From NCBI GenBank assembly GCA_963691655.1, contig OY829329.1, positions 23,921,883 to 23,985,882 of the forward strand: a stretch of DNA of 64,000 nucleotides. Direction: 5' to 3'. The stretch is from Toxonevra muliebris (taxonomy: Eukaryota > Arthropoda > Insecta > Diptera > Pallopteridae). Position numbers and translations under genes: made by a program. Below, one piece after another: positions 12,801-21,500 of the stretch. The notes below the pieces were generated by a model. That model saw only the letters and a list, made by a program, of their open reading frames with translations. It did not search any database and was not told the origin of the DNA. Position 1 is the stretch's first letter. Every line of letters begins with the position of its first letter.

Positions 12801-15800
12801 TCCTCTGTACTCGAAATGTTGGTAGAAAACTAGTTACATAAATTCAGGAGTAGAGCTGATAAATTCTATATTTTTCGGTACAGACAGATCTTGAATTAGA
12901 ATCTTGGCATGTTCCAACTCCGACCTGGTCCGGCCATTTATGGTACTGAGTCTGGCAAAAGAGCACTTAGCTTGTTGCTTAACCAGAAGTGTAGTCAGTG
13001 AAGGATTGCAAAGAAAGCTTTCATAGAGGTAGTGAAGAAAGCTCCAATAATCAATATGGCCGCCATTCTTCTGACCTTATCCAGTGATTTCAGGTTGAGT
13101 AACTTCCCAGAATCTTGAAATAAGAAAATGGCGCCATAAAAGAGATTCGCCACAACTACTATGTATGTATAGAGCGAGGATATCGTTAGAGGTCCGAGAA
13201 CCCATCTTGCACTTAAGGCTTTCCATTTAAATTTAATGTCAAGTACTAGTCTTTGATATCTAACGCTTTTGTTTAGACTAAGCGAGGTACCATTGATTTT
13301 GGGTATTTTGTACTTCTTGGTTATGCGCATAATCTCTTTTATTAAAGGCTTGAAATTATTATAGCTCTATTGAGATTGGGTGTAGGTCAATTTCATATGA
13401 ATTTTTTCGGTGGGCGCTTGGATTTTTACTCTCGCACCGTCTCACCGACTTTCAAATAAGTTTTATTTTTAACTTGAAATAAGAATGAATGCTCATAGAA
13501 TTTTTTTCAGGGAGCAAGGGAAGGGAATAATTGTTAACAACACCAGATATTAAATAAATATAGGAGGAGATTTTAATAGTTCCTGGGGCCAGCTTATTTG
13601 GCACTATATTCTGGTGGATTAATCTTCCCTTTTTATCTCTAAAAAAAAAAATTTTGTGGAGGAAAAAATATTCAATATGGAACCGTCCTCTTCGGACTTT
13701 GGCTCCCGATATGTCATAAACCGGACGAGATATCGACTTAATCTGTCAGAACATAGCGTCAAATAGGCTGGTCACAGAAACTAAAATCGTGCCAAATATA
13801 GAAAACCAAACGAAGAGATTCCAAGTTACTTCCTTGCCTTAAAATATGGAGGTCCATGGATATCTGTATTTTTTCTTATATCATTTTTCATATTCATTAC
13901 CTATGTATCTAGTAGTATCCAATTCCAAATTGTGATTTTAATTTTCCAAAATTTCTTATCTTTGCAGAATATGCCTTTCTGGATTGATCCAATTTGGACT
14001 AACAATAGCGTAACTGAGGTTTCGAAAAATAATTTGGTATGTATTTTTTTTTTTTTTTTGAAGAATTCCACAATATTGATTTTTTGAAAATATTGAAATA
14101 GTGAAAACTTCGTATTCATTATCAGCGGGTCAAAAATCAAAAGTCTAGTCGTTTGCTCATGACACTTTTTTTGTTTGGCGCTGTCATAAAAAATTTTAAC
14201 GCGTTTTTCTCAAAACAAATTTTTCAGACCTCGTTGACATGATTAAAAAAAAAACTACCAAACTATCAGGCTCAATTTTTTGAAGGCTTATTCTACAAAA
14301 CAATGCTTATTGCTGGAACAAGCATAATGATTATTCATTCATATTCAAACATATTAATAAACAATTAAAGTTGCAAAAAAGAGTTAAAATTTTCAAAAGC
14401 CCGCCAATTTTTTTTTTTTTTTTATCACAAACATAAATTCCTAGTTCCGGCTAGAGCGGGAAATTTATTTTTCAAAGTCAAGATACGAGGGCAGTTTGAT
14501 AAGTCAGTGAATTTTTGAATAAAAGATATTTTTTTGGCTAAAAGGCTTTTTATTTCTCAACATAGTCTCCTTTTAACTCCAAACATTTGATCCAGCATTT
14601 TTCCAATTTTCCTATTTCTTCCAAATAATAGGTTTTCTCAAAGTCCTCTAAATAGGTGTTTGTTTCAGTGAAATGGTTTGGGAATAAGAAATAGTTGCCC
14701 TTCTAGAGGATATTTTGGATAGGGTAGCCGTTCGTAGCCCAATTTATGGATATTTGCCATGGCGACTACACACGTGTGCGACGACGCGTTGTCATGGTGA
14801 AAGAAAGCTTTTTTTCTTCACCAAATGCAATCGTTTTTGCTTCAAATCAATGTCGAATCTGGACGACCTCGATAGCCTAGTGGATAGTGCACTAGACTTT
14901 CATCTGGGAGGTTCGAGTTCGATTCCCGTCTTCGTCTGGTGGTTAATTTTCATTACTTTCTTATATTCACTATCAATATGAAGTGTATGAGAATTATAAG
15001 ATAGTGTACAAGGACACACATTGGTTGGTAATGGCAAAACCACCAAGCCGATAAAAAATTGCCACACCGCCGTTCGGAATCGGCGTTAAACTGTAGGTCC
15101 AACTATGTGGTATCACAATGGGTCGTTCAGGCCTAAGTGTGTCTCTCGACAGCCACTCCAACCTAACCTAACCTAATGTCGAATCTGTTCAACAGCTGCG
15201 AATAATAACCGCCGTTTACCCTGTTTTACCCTTTTCAAGGTAAGCGATGTGAATGACACCGCGTGCATCCCAAAAAACTGTCGACATGACCTTGCAGGTC
15301 TTCTTTGGTGCACTGCATTGATGCAAATGTGATGTACCCATTCAGTTGAAATGCCTACAATCTCAGGCACCTCACTCCCTTTCATTCTCCGTTCGTCCCA
15401 TATCATTCCATGGATTTTATCGGCGATTTCTGGCGTGACTATCTCTTTTGGGCGACTTGAACGTTCGGCGTCACTTGTGCTAGTACGACCACAACGGAAT
15501 TCAGTAAACTAGTTCTTAAACATTGAAGTTGATAGTGCAGAGTCCCATTAGTATATATCAAGCCTTTCCCTGGTTTCGGTGATGGATTTTTTACGCAAAA
15601 AATAACACTTGATGAGCATGCGATATTCCCTTTTTTCCATTTTGTCGAAATTCACTAAGTTGTCTGCTTTCAATGGCTGTCAAACACAAACAAAATGACG
15701 CAGCTTGCTAAAAAGGAGCAGTGTTGCATTTAAAGTTACTATGCGGGAAATTTAAAAAGTCACTGACTTAACAAACTGCCCTCGTATCATGTCAACCAGG

Positions 15801-16367
15801 TATAAGCAGGGGTTTGTTCAGGCGGCTCTACCAAGAAAGAAAGTCATCGAGAAACTAGTAAAAAATATTTTCCCATTAGCTTAAGACCTCTAATATAATG
15901 TACGCCAGAAAATAAAATTCGCAAAAAACTTTTACTGTGAAAAAAAAGTAAATCTCAAAAAAAGATTTTGTTTTACACATTTGATTTTGCACATACTTTC
16001 TAAATAGATTTAATAAATGCATTCTTTTTGTGTAATCTTTTTTAAAAGTTTCATTTTCGAGATATTTTACTTTTCCATTCTTTAAGAATTCATTTGAAGG
16101 ATTGCTGATTGTGAATTATAGACAAATTTCAAGAATTATAATGCATTCTTTAACATCACTATTATACTTTCCCTTTCACTAAATATTTATAAATATTAAT
16201 TTATTTTAATTAATGAATAATTCAAATTGCAGCTCAATATCAAACTACCCGAATTGAAAAGCTTTAACGTTTTGCCAATGCTACTATCACCGTACACACT
16301 CTCAAAAACTGAAAATATGAAACAACAAGTGTTTAATTTTGAAAATCATGATAGAAAAATTGCTTAA
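782..16367 (+). CDS. Marf1: MARF1 homologue (RRM + multiple LOTUS/OST-HTH domains), ten coding exons
   Basis: Ten coding exons join in frame across GT-AG sites: 782-801, 886-2170, 2356-2487, 5863-7389, 8952-9239, 11000-11153, 11222-11329, 11461-12455, 13968-14036 and 16233-16367. They give 4713 nt, about 1570 residues. Seen: residues about 20-380 are Ala/Ser/Asn/Gln-rich; about 383-470 form an RRM (TLQITNLDY, then SYAKVTV and [11 protein letters not shown]). LOTUS/OST-HTH modules lie at about 466-530, 578-650, 688-757, 765-837, 854-922, 930-1003, 1008-1095 and 1099-1170, recognised by the repeated DYG..KL.(D/E)L..A pattern. The C-terminus is Gln/Asn/Pro-rich. Known: fly MARF1 is a cytoplasmic oocyte protein that recruits the CCR4-NOT deadenylase to repress mRNAs, and it lacks the NYN nuclease domain of vertebrate MARF1. 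I see none here either. Inferred: function is conserved. The start is supported by upstream in-frame stops. The exact module count and the shortest exons are the least certain parts. Confidence 0.9.
886..2170 (+). CDS. Marf1: MARF1 coding exon 2: low-complexity N-terminus and most of the RRM
   Basis: Long open frame rich in CAG/CAA, AAT/AAC, GCA and TCA codons (poly-Gln, poly-Asn, poly-Ala, Ser runs). The last 55 residues begin the RRM with RNP2-like LQITNL and RNP1-like SYAKVTV. The donor is TTT|GTAAGT at 2171. Reading through gives only six more residues before a stop. Confidence 0.9.
2356..2487 (+). CDS. Marf1: MARF1 coding exon 3: end of RRM, start of first LOTUS
   Basis: The acceptor is TTTTTCAG and the donor AAA|GTAAGT, with phase 0 on both sides. 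Its 44 codons complete the RRM ([10 protein letters not shown]) and start the first LOTUS helix ([10 protein letters not shown]). It is too short to stand out as an open frame, but it fits both neighbours exactly. Confidence 0.9.
2585..2609 (+). repeat. Left inverted repeat, partner near 5581
   Basis: ACACACGCGATTTTATCGC here is matched in reverse complement by ACACACGCGATTTTGGTCGC at 5581-5600. The two copies face each other across 3 kb of intron 3. They may be termini of one element since invaded by others, or two MITE scraps. Confidence 0.45.
2925..3345 (+). repeat. Dispersed hairpin repeat, copy 1 (MARF1 intron 3)
   Basis: About 420 bp shared with 8225-8645 and, inverted, with 24030-24485. 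Near its right end a 16-bp stem (3261-3276 with 3290-3305, one mismatch) has arms GCGCCATCTATATGTC and GACATACAGATGGCGC and a 13-nt loop. Similarity ends about 45 bp further on, at TTCTCAT. It encodes no protein. The class is unknown to me; a non-autonomous DNA or Helitron-like element is possible. Confidence 0.75.
3477..3768 (+). mobile_element. tRNA-derived SINE, copy 1, with 13-bp target-site duplication
   Basis: The head is tRNA-like, with an A box (TAGCCTAGTGGATAG) and a B box (GGTTCGATTCC), followed by a unique body and a short CCTAA-type tail. Perfect duplications TAGACATTCCTAT flank it at 3464-3476 and 3769-3781. Related copies lie at 14862 and 37547. The acceptor-stem halves pair imperfectly, so this is not a functional tRNA gene. 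Confidence 0.9.
4320..4900 (-). pseudogene. Tc1-like transposase remnant
   Basis: On the minus strand, scattered frames resemble the catalytic half of Tc1 transposases: a DN-AS-H segment (RDNASVHS) and a C-terminal stretch [20 protein letters not shown], like the usual end of the family. Stops and frameshifts interrupt it throughout and no terminal repeats were found. A 17-bp perfect inverted repeat (4446-4462 with 4469-4485) lies inside. Confidence 0.6.
5581..5600 (-). repeat. Right inverted repeat, partner of 2585-2609
   Basis: Reverse complement of the left copy for the first 14 bases. The flanks hold further short GCGAC and AAAATCGC repeats (5500-5580), so this end is a compound of several copies. 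Confidence 0.45.
5675..5811. mobile_element. Short MITE with TTA target duplication (Harbinger-like)
   Basis: 137 bp almost entirely made of inverted arms: GGCCGTTCTCTCACTGGAGG on the left and its imperfect complement on the right, about 40 bp each. TTA flanks both ends (5672-5674 and 5812-5814), the 3-bp duplication usual for PIF/Harbinger elements. It sits about 50 bp before the acceptor of MARF1 exon 4. Confidence 0.8.
5863..7389 (+). CDS. Marf1: MARF1 coding exon 4: LOTUS modules 1 to 6
   Basis: 509 codons in phase 0, beginning [12 protein letters not shown] after CTTTACAG. It carries the rest of LOTUS 1, modules 2-5 and most of 6. Modules 3 and 5 are the clearest ([18 protein letters not shown] and [18 protein letters not shown]). 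The donor is GAG|GTAAAA at 7390. Retention of the following intron would add VKTNL and a stop. Confidence 0.95.
7390..8224 (+). other. MARF1 intron 4, unannotated part
   Basis: AT-rich intron sequence in which I see no coding region and no repeat that I could match within the window. Confidence 0.5.
8225..8645 (+). repeat. Dispersed hairpin repeat, copy 2 (MARF1 intron 4)
   Basis: Same orientation and layout as copy 1, from about TTCGCTGAG to TTCTCAT. The hairpin arms are 8571-8585 and 8599-8614 (CGCCATCTGTATGTC with GACATACAGATGGCG), perfectly paired over 15 bp. The loop is 13 nt. Confidence 0.75.
8952..9239 (+). CDS. Marf1: MARF1 coding exon 5: end of LOTUS 6 and LOTUS 7
   Basis: 96 codons in phase 0, starting [15 protein letters not shown] after a T-rich tract and CAG. 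The seventh, more divergent module follows ([16 protein letters not shown] to VKAMKHAIE). Its loop is expanded by an Asn/Thr/Ala-rich insert. The donor is GAG|GTATTT at 9240. Confidence 0.9.
9660..10380 (-). pseudogene. maT/mariner-type transposase remnant (MARF1 intron 5)
   Basis: Minus-strand reading starts near 10373 ([40 protein letters not shown]), then [14 protein letters not shown] with the first catalytic Asp. It continues after a stop with [20 protein letters not shown] and FQQDSAPSY with the second Asp. The third acidic block is unrecognisable. N-terminal DNA-binding sequence is cut off. Several stops make it inactive. Assignment to the maT group is by resemblance only. Confidence 0.75.
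11000..11153 (+). CDS. Marf1: MARF1 coding exon 6: LOTUS 7 strand and LOTUS 8 start
   Basis: The acceptor TTCGCTAG is weak in pyrimidines. The reading [19 protein letters not shown] continues the preceding module, and [17 protein letters not shown] starts module 8. The donor is TTTG|GTAAGT at 11154, leaving phase 1. Confidence 0.85.
11222..11329 (+). CDS. Marf1: MARF1 coding exon 7: end of LOTUS 8
   Basis: A 68-nt intron separates it from exon 6. It completes a Gly codon and reads [20 protein letters not shown], the third helix and hairpin of the last LOTUS module. The donor is GAAT|GTAAGT at 11330, again phase 1. Confidence 0.85.
11461..12455 (+). CDS. Marf1: MARF1 coding exon 8: Gln/Asn-rich C-terminal region
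   Basis: The acceptor CTTTTTACAG at 11460 and a completed Leu codon lead into [19 protein letters not shown]. Long disordered sequence follows: poly-Gln near 11710 and 12270-12320, Asn/Ser runs at 11880-12010 and a Pro run at 12070. The donor is GAT|GTAAGT at 12456, phase 0. The frame stays open 28 residues past the donor, so a retained-intron C-terminus is possible. Confidence 0.9.
12560..13335 (-). pseudogene. LINE remnant: RT C-terminus and RNase H (MARF1 intron 8)
   Basis: Minus strand, 13330 to 12995: [30 protein letters not shown] and [11 protein letters not shown] resemble the end of the reverse transcriptase of Jockey/R1-type LINEs. Further along, in another frame, [20 protein letters not shown] resembles the RNase H start (YTDGSK...G.G...S). 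The reading is broken by frameshifts and stops and has no intact ends. Confidence 0.7.
13968..14036 (+). CDS. Marf1: MARF1 coding exon 9 (23 codons)
   Basis: The acceptor is ATCTTTGCAG and the donor TTG|GTATGT, phase 0 at both ends. It reads [20 protein letters not shown]. An aromatic, Trp-containing block like this in a disordered tail could be a short binding motif, but that is my inference. Confidence 0.8.
14486..15784 (-). mobile_element. mariner-like element with intact TIRs, interrupted by a SINE
   Basis: The terminal inverted repeats begin CGAGGGCAGTTTG on both sides and match over about 28 bp with few differences. TA duplications flank them (14484-14485, 15785-15786). Minus-strand fragments of a DD34D transposase include [20 protein letters not shown] (helix-turn-helix), [20 protein letters not shown] and, beyond the [14 protein letters not shown] with the second catalytic Asp. 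The first acidic region is deleted. Without the SINE the element is about 0.97 kb, shorter than a full mariner. Last intron of MARF1. Confidence 0.9.
14862..15174 (+). mobile_element. tRNA-derived SINE, copy 2, nested in mariner
   Basis: Same family as 3477-3768, with A and B boxes and an AACCTAACCTAACCT tail. A perfect 13-bp duplication AATGTCGAATCTG flanks it at 14849-14861 and 15175-15187, within mariner sequence. This is the most complete of the three copies (about 313 bp). Confidence 0.92.
16233..16367 (+). CDS. Marf1: MARF1 terminal coding exon 10
   Basis: Acceptor AAATTGCAG at 16232. 44 codons read [20 protein letters not shown] through to NHDRKIA and a TAA stop at 16365. Downstream sequence is stop-rich and AT-rich as expected of a 3' UTR. 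Confidence 0.8.
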   Translation, partial: LNIKLPELKSFNVLPMLLSPYTLSKTENMKQQVFNFENHDRKIA

Positions 16368-17150
16368 AGAATAGAAAAAAGAAGAAATATGAGCTACATT
16401 TGCCTGCTGCAAACAACGACAATTATTTAGAATTTAAGAATTAGTATTATTATAATAAAATAAAAATCTATTTCAAAAAATATTACTACTACAAATTGTA
16501 AACATTTAAAAAAAATGCAAAATTAATTGATTCATTTGATTGTACTACGTTTTAAAAAATTATGTTACCTCAAAAATATTTACTAATATTTAATCAATTC
16601 ATTTTTTCCAAGAAATTATTTTTTTTTAAATACGTTCAAATTTTCAAAATTATATAAAAATAGAGAGAGGGAGAAGGAATGAGAGAGAGAGAGAAAAAAA
16701 AAACAAAAATTGTTAATTTTATATACTCATTATGCAGTGGCAGTGTTTAAATTAAAAATGTAAAATTTTTTTGTTTTCACAAAAATGTATATCACTCTAC
16801 ATGAATTAAAATGTCGCACAGTGTCAAAGTCAGTCACATGTAGTTTTCGTAACACTTAATGCCAAACAGTACATACACACACACGCCCACATTGCACACC
16901 TTAAACGTTTTAAGTTCAATTTCAAATCAACAAAAAAAAAAATTAATTATTTTGCTTTTTCACACATAAATTTTGCATATTATAATTCTATATTGCTCAA
17001 TTATTATCATTATTTTTTTAATTTAAGAAAAATTTGTTAAGATAAAATACAAATATGCATGCCTCAAATAAATATACAAAAAATTGCATTTTTAAATTGT
17101 TTTTATTTTTTAAGGTAACGGAATTTAATTGATTTGCCAATAAATAAACG
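16368..17150 (+). other. Marf1: Probable MARF1 3' UTR with poly(A) signals
   Basis: Very AT-rich sequence without coding potential. AATAAA hexamers occur at about 16454, 17067 and 17139. Any could direct cleavage, and I cannot tell which is used. It holds a GA-rich tract at about 16664-16705. Confidence 0.5.
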
Positions 17151-18382
17151 GAAAAACGTGACGGAAGTGACGTATGCAAGTTTGGTTAAGTTAAAACGTT
17201 TCCGTTTAGGAATGAGACATAAATCACATTAATCATTATCCGGTGCTGGAATGGAGGTGGAGTGATTAGAAAAGCCTTCAATTTGAGAATTTTATTTCAG
17301 ATTAATACTTAATTGATGTTTATTCTAACAGAAATCTAAATGAAGAAAGCTCAATATAAATATTTTTTAAATCAATTTATGTAGAGATCCAGGATTAGTA
17401 TTGACCTGGTGTTGACTGGAATAAGCTGACATCTGAGACCGAAACAGATCTGGTTTTGTTCGTAACAGGAGTCTAGATTGATATTTTTGGACTGGAAGAG
17501 TTGGATTCATTGTCAATACTGACATTTCTTCATTAAGAAAGATCATTATTGATATTTTCTGGATTGCATGAGTTGAATTCTACGAATAATACTGATTTAG
17601 TTTTTTTTTGTAATTCATCTCTGTATGAAAGTTGATATATTTTAGTGTCTAATAAAATGTCTTTACCAAAAAGTTAATTACGTTTAACTTTGATAATGAT
17701 GTTTAAGTGCTAAAGCAGCTTTCAAATCATGTTTAACTACATGAAATTTTTGTTGTGAACTAAAAATGTTTAGAAACAAAACACAGAATAAAACACGAAT
17801 AATGCTGGATTATATGTGATAAATGCTCCAGAAAAGCTTCAAGTACCCTATTAATGCGACCCTGAATTATGATTTGATCCACTGAATATACATAACCATT
17901 TTGACGTTTTGTTATTTTCCAACATGTTTTCCCCAACAAACAGAGCAGACAACAAAAATAAATAAATCTCAAAAAAAAAAGATTCAAGTGGTCTCCTCTA
18001 GACGAAAAAATGATGGCGCAAGTGCAGGGGGAGCACATAGATCAAATTTGCGGAGCTGCAAGTATGTATACGGCACAATGTGTGAAGAGCTGAAAAAATA
18101 TTGAATTGAAGTATTCATAGAGGAGCTGAAAACAAAAATACATAATTTAACAAATAGATAGAAGTAAGTACATTTTTTATTTAATATTTACTGTATTGCC
18201 CAGATAAAAGTTACCAACATACAAAATTATGAATTCTTTTTATTAGGCTAATTTTTTTTTTAATTTATAAACATTTATTGCTTTTTTTTCGGTTTGTAAC
18301 ACTTTTTTTTTAAATGTTCTTAGTAGACATTGCTGTCCTTGTGATCTTTTCATTTTTTATTTTTTTGGTAATTTATATTTAG
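17151..18382. other. Intergenic, nothing recognised
   Basis: AT-rich flank downstream of MARF1. Small open frames at 17760-18104 have no recognisable domain and I do not call them genes. Confidence 0.5.
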
Positions 18383-19290
18383 ATGCGGTCAAATAATATT
18401 CCAAACAATATGAAACAATTAACTTATGACCAAAAAAGTGTGATTATGACGTTGAGGCAGAAAAATTATTCAACGAGGAAGATTGCACACAGCAGATGGG
18501 ACGTAGCCACGTCACTATCCTTAAATTGTTTAAAATATTTGATCCCACAAAGACAAAGAAAAGGACCCCAGGGACAAGATTAAAGAATAAGAAAACTGCC
18601 AGTAGAATGGACCGAAATTTAAAAAATTTAAACCCTAAATCTTAAAATGAAGGAAAAATTTGGAGTCAATATTAATGGTTGGATAATCATAATTTGGACT
18701 CCAAGACCATAATATCTCGGAGCAACTTTCTACCAAGTTTTATGGTCTGGAGTGGCATTTCGTATTAAGGCTATAGCGACCTGGCACATATTAACGGTAT
18801 TCTAAATGCTCAACGGTATATAGATATAATAAAAGAATTTTCGGAGCCATCAATTGACACCTTGTTCCCAGTAATTATCAATCCAATATTCCAAGACGAT
18901 TCTGCTCTATGTCATAGAACAAAAATTGTAAGTTTTATATTTTTTAAAGCCAAAAACCTGTATTTTTTTATTAAAAATTAAATTTATACCAATTAAAAAT
19001 TTTTTTAGGGCAGGTAAAGGAATATCTGAACATTATCATGGTCTGGAAATAACGCTGAACTAAATAGAAAACTATTGGGCAGCCCTGAACCCAAAAAATT
19101 AAATGGAGTTAAAGTCGGCAATAACAGAGGGTTGGAATACAGAAAAGAAGCTGAACTACTGTCAGAAGTTAATAAACTCCATGCCATACAGAATTTTAGT
19201 CGTTATAAAAGCCCGAAAAGGTCGTACTAAAAACTAATTTATTTGTTATTTGATCACTTTATAGCATGCAAGGTTATGTTTGGAATAAAA
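18383..19290 (+). pseudogene. Tc1-like transposase remnant
   Basis: It starts with a helix-turn-helix (LTYDQKSVIMTLRQKNYSTR, then after a shift KIAQQMGRSHVTILKLF). Later come VWSGIS, LAHINGILNAQRYIDIIKEF and FQDDSALCH, which match the central Tc1 block including the second catalytic Asp. A short AT-rich insertion follows, then an EITLN-IENYWAALNPKKL stretch corresponding to the LNPIEN region. Many stops and frameshifts make it non-functional. No terminal repeats identified. Confidence 0.7.
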
Positions 19291-19977
19291 AAAACATTTT
19301 GTGTAAAAAACCCGACTTAGGGTCGTTTTTTCAATGTGCCGTTAAGCACTAACCAGAACTAACTACTCCTACTAACCGTCGGTTAAAGTTCGGATTAGTG
19401 CTTAACCGGAAATTGGGAAATTTTCATCATACACCCCCATTGCAAATGCGGTTAAGTTCTCTAAAACGGAAACTGGAAATGCAAACGTTTATTTTTCAAC
19501 TAGAAAAACACGTTCTGCAAAATAAAATATTAAATTTTTTATAGTATTTATTTTTAATTCAAAAATGTATGGGGTGGTAAGTTTTATCTGAGCAGAACTG
19601 TATGCTTTAATAATTATAACTTTTAGAAAGGAAAATTCATTTATTAGAAGTCAGGATGAAATCTAAGGCAGATTATAATAGAAATTTAAATGAGATGGGA
19701 ACAAGACTGGTTATCACTGTATAAGTTGTGTCTAAACCATCAATTCAATTTCTATATATTCCTTTACTATCAAATTTCTTCCTTATTTTGGCACCCTTTC
19801 CCACATTAACTTTTTCTTATCTTTTCTAATCTCTCTGTTTTCTTTTTCCCTATTCTACAATTCTATCTTTTTCTTATCATTATTATGAATATTTTCCCCC
19901 ATTCGGTCGCTCTTTTTTTATTTTTAATTCTTATTCCTAATTTCTCTAAATTCAATAAAAACTTTTAATAATTCTAA

Positions 19978-20375
19978 TAGTGCGAACACACGAGAGTGAA
20001 ATTCGTTGAAATTCTGAATTTCAGATTTAGAAGAAAAAAGAAGACATTTCAAATTTGTTTTTTGACAGATTATATGTTTGGAGAAGAAGAAGAAATGACA
20101 ATGAGTTACTCTCCGATTCCATTATTTTATTTTTTTTACTTAATAAATATTAAAAGAGCAGCTGTTATGAAAACAAAATCCAAAATATCGAAAAAAAATA
20201 AAATTTTTCCTATTCTTTACAACCTTGTGTTTGAGGGTTGCGGATTTACTTTCTGCATTTTAAGTGCATTTCGTTGAAATGCAGAGGTTCATTTGACAGC
20301 TTGTGTATGGCGAAATTCCGCATTTCAACGAAATACTAAATTTGCCTACAATTCACTCTCGTGTGGCCACACAAT
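19978..20375. mobile_element. MITE with CACACGAG-type terminal repeats, copy 1
   Basis: The ends are inverted: TAGTGCGAACACACGAGAGT on the left against TTGTGTGGCCACACGAGAGT on the right strand. Subterminal TGAAATTCTGAATTTCA-like palindromes repeat on both sides. A second, diverged copy lies at 43412-43887. No protein is encoded; the open frame at 19996 is a shadow of AT-rich sequence. Confidence 0.7.
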
Positions 20376-20798
20376 AAAATCAAATTCTGTCATGTTTTAA
20401 ATTTATCGCTAGAAGTTTTCAAAAAGATATCCCATAATTGTATAAGTTCAGATCTAAAATCAAATTTAAATTACTTTCTTGGAAAAGCATAGTTAAAATC
20501 AAAGATCAATAACTGGCTGACAATGTCAATGAATAACCATTTCAATTGACGTGTGTAAATATTTTTTACAAAATTGTTATTAATATTACACACATTACAA
20601 TAATTGCAATTATTTAATAATTTTTAGTTTTTTTTTTTTTAATTTGAAATGATATTACGAAATCAATTCAAGGATTTTCCAACTTTCAATAACAATTAAG
20701 AGATTATAATGTTAATAGAATAAGAATAAAAAGGTTGCTAAGTACTACGTTGGGTCAAGTAGACACTGGAGAAGCAAATAAGTCAAGGAGCATAATAT

Positions 20799-21500
20799 CA
20801 TGTTCCCACTGAGCCGAAATTGAGTAGTTTCGGCTAGTATAATTATTGCTAAATATTTCGGTTTTAACCATTTGAATACGAAGAGAATCGGCCATCTGAT
20901 TTGCCCGTCTCTGCATACACTGTTGTTGTGATGACTACATATATACGTTCTTTAAGCCTGTTATACATTACCTAAATTAACTAAAAACATGGAACAGTAG
21001 TCAAGACTTTGAAAAATTAACGCTTAGATTTAATTTTCGTAGTCTACTAAAAATATTTAAAAAAAAAAGAATCAAAATGATAAACGAAATATTTAGCAAC
21101 TAAATAAAAATGCTTAAATTTTTATGTACGTTGTTTTACTTTAACCGCACCCACTACGCAGCTCCTCCGCCATTTGTTCATATGTATGGGAGTTTTTTCC
21201 CCTTACGCAGCTTCTCCACCTTTTCTGCCCATACCTCGGCTATGAGCTCCTCTTCCCTTGCACTCCACTTATTTGTTTTTTATATTTTCATTTTTCCATA
21301 TTAATAATGCTGTACGCAAAGCAAAATATAAATGTGCGAACTCTTTTCAATATTCATCTCAGTGAACACATTCAGGGTTGCATTCGATTTTTGCGCAGTT
21401 TCGAATACGGTTTTGTTGAATCCACCTCGTTTCCATAATTTCGTTTGACATGTTTTTATATGCCGAAATTGAACGTTTTAACGCAGTGTTAGCCACCACA
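20799..21500 (-). mobile_element. Harbinger-like relic with Myb/SANT coding segment, copy 1
   Basis: The left end, CATGTTCCCACTGAGCCGAA, matches in reverse complement the right end of the related copy at 42338-42855, which suggests shared terminal repeats. The minus strand at about 21300-21150 reads KWSAREEELIAEVWAEKVEK, then after a shift SHTYEQMAEELR: the Myb/SANT-like protein that accompanies PIF/Harbinger transposases. About 180 bp at 20889-21072 is absent from the other copy. The right terminus has decayed. Confidence 0.65.

Noticed and set aside
15940..16080. Small foldback with TTTTCGAGATAT near the last MARF1 acceptor
   Set aside because: The arms are short and A/T-run dominated. I could not separate them from chance.
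16664..16705. GA-rich tract as a GAGA-factor promoter element
   Set aside because: It lies in the MARF1 3' UTR and similar runs are common here as simple sequence.
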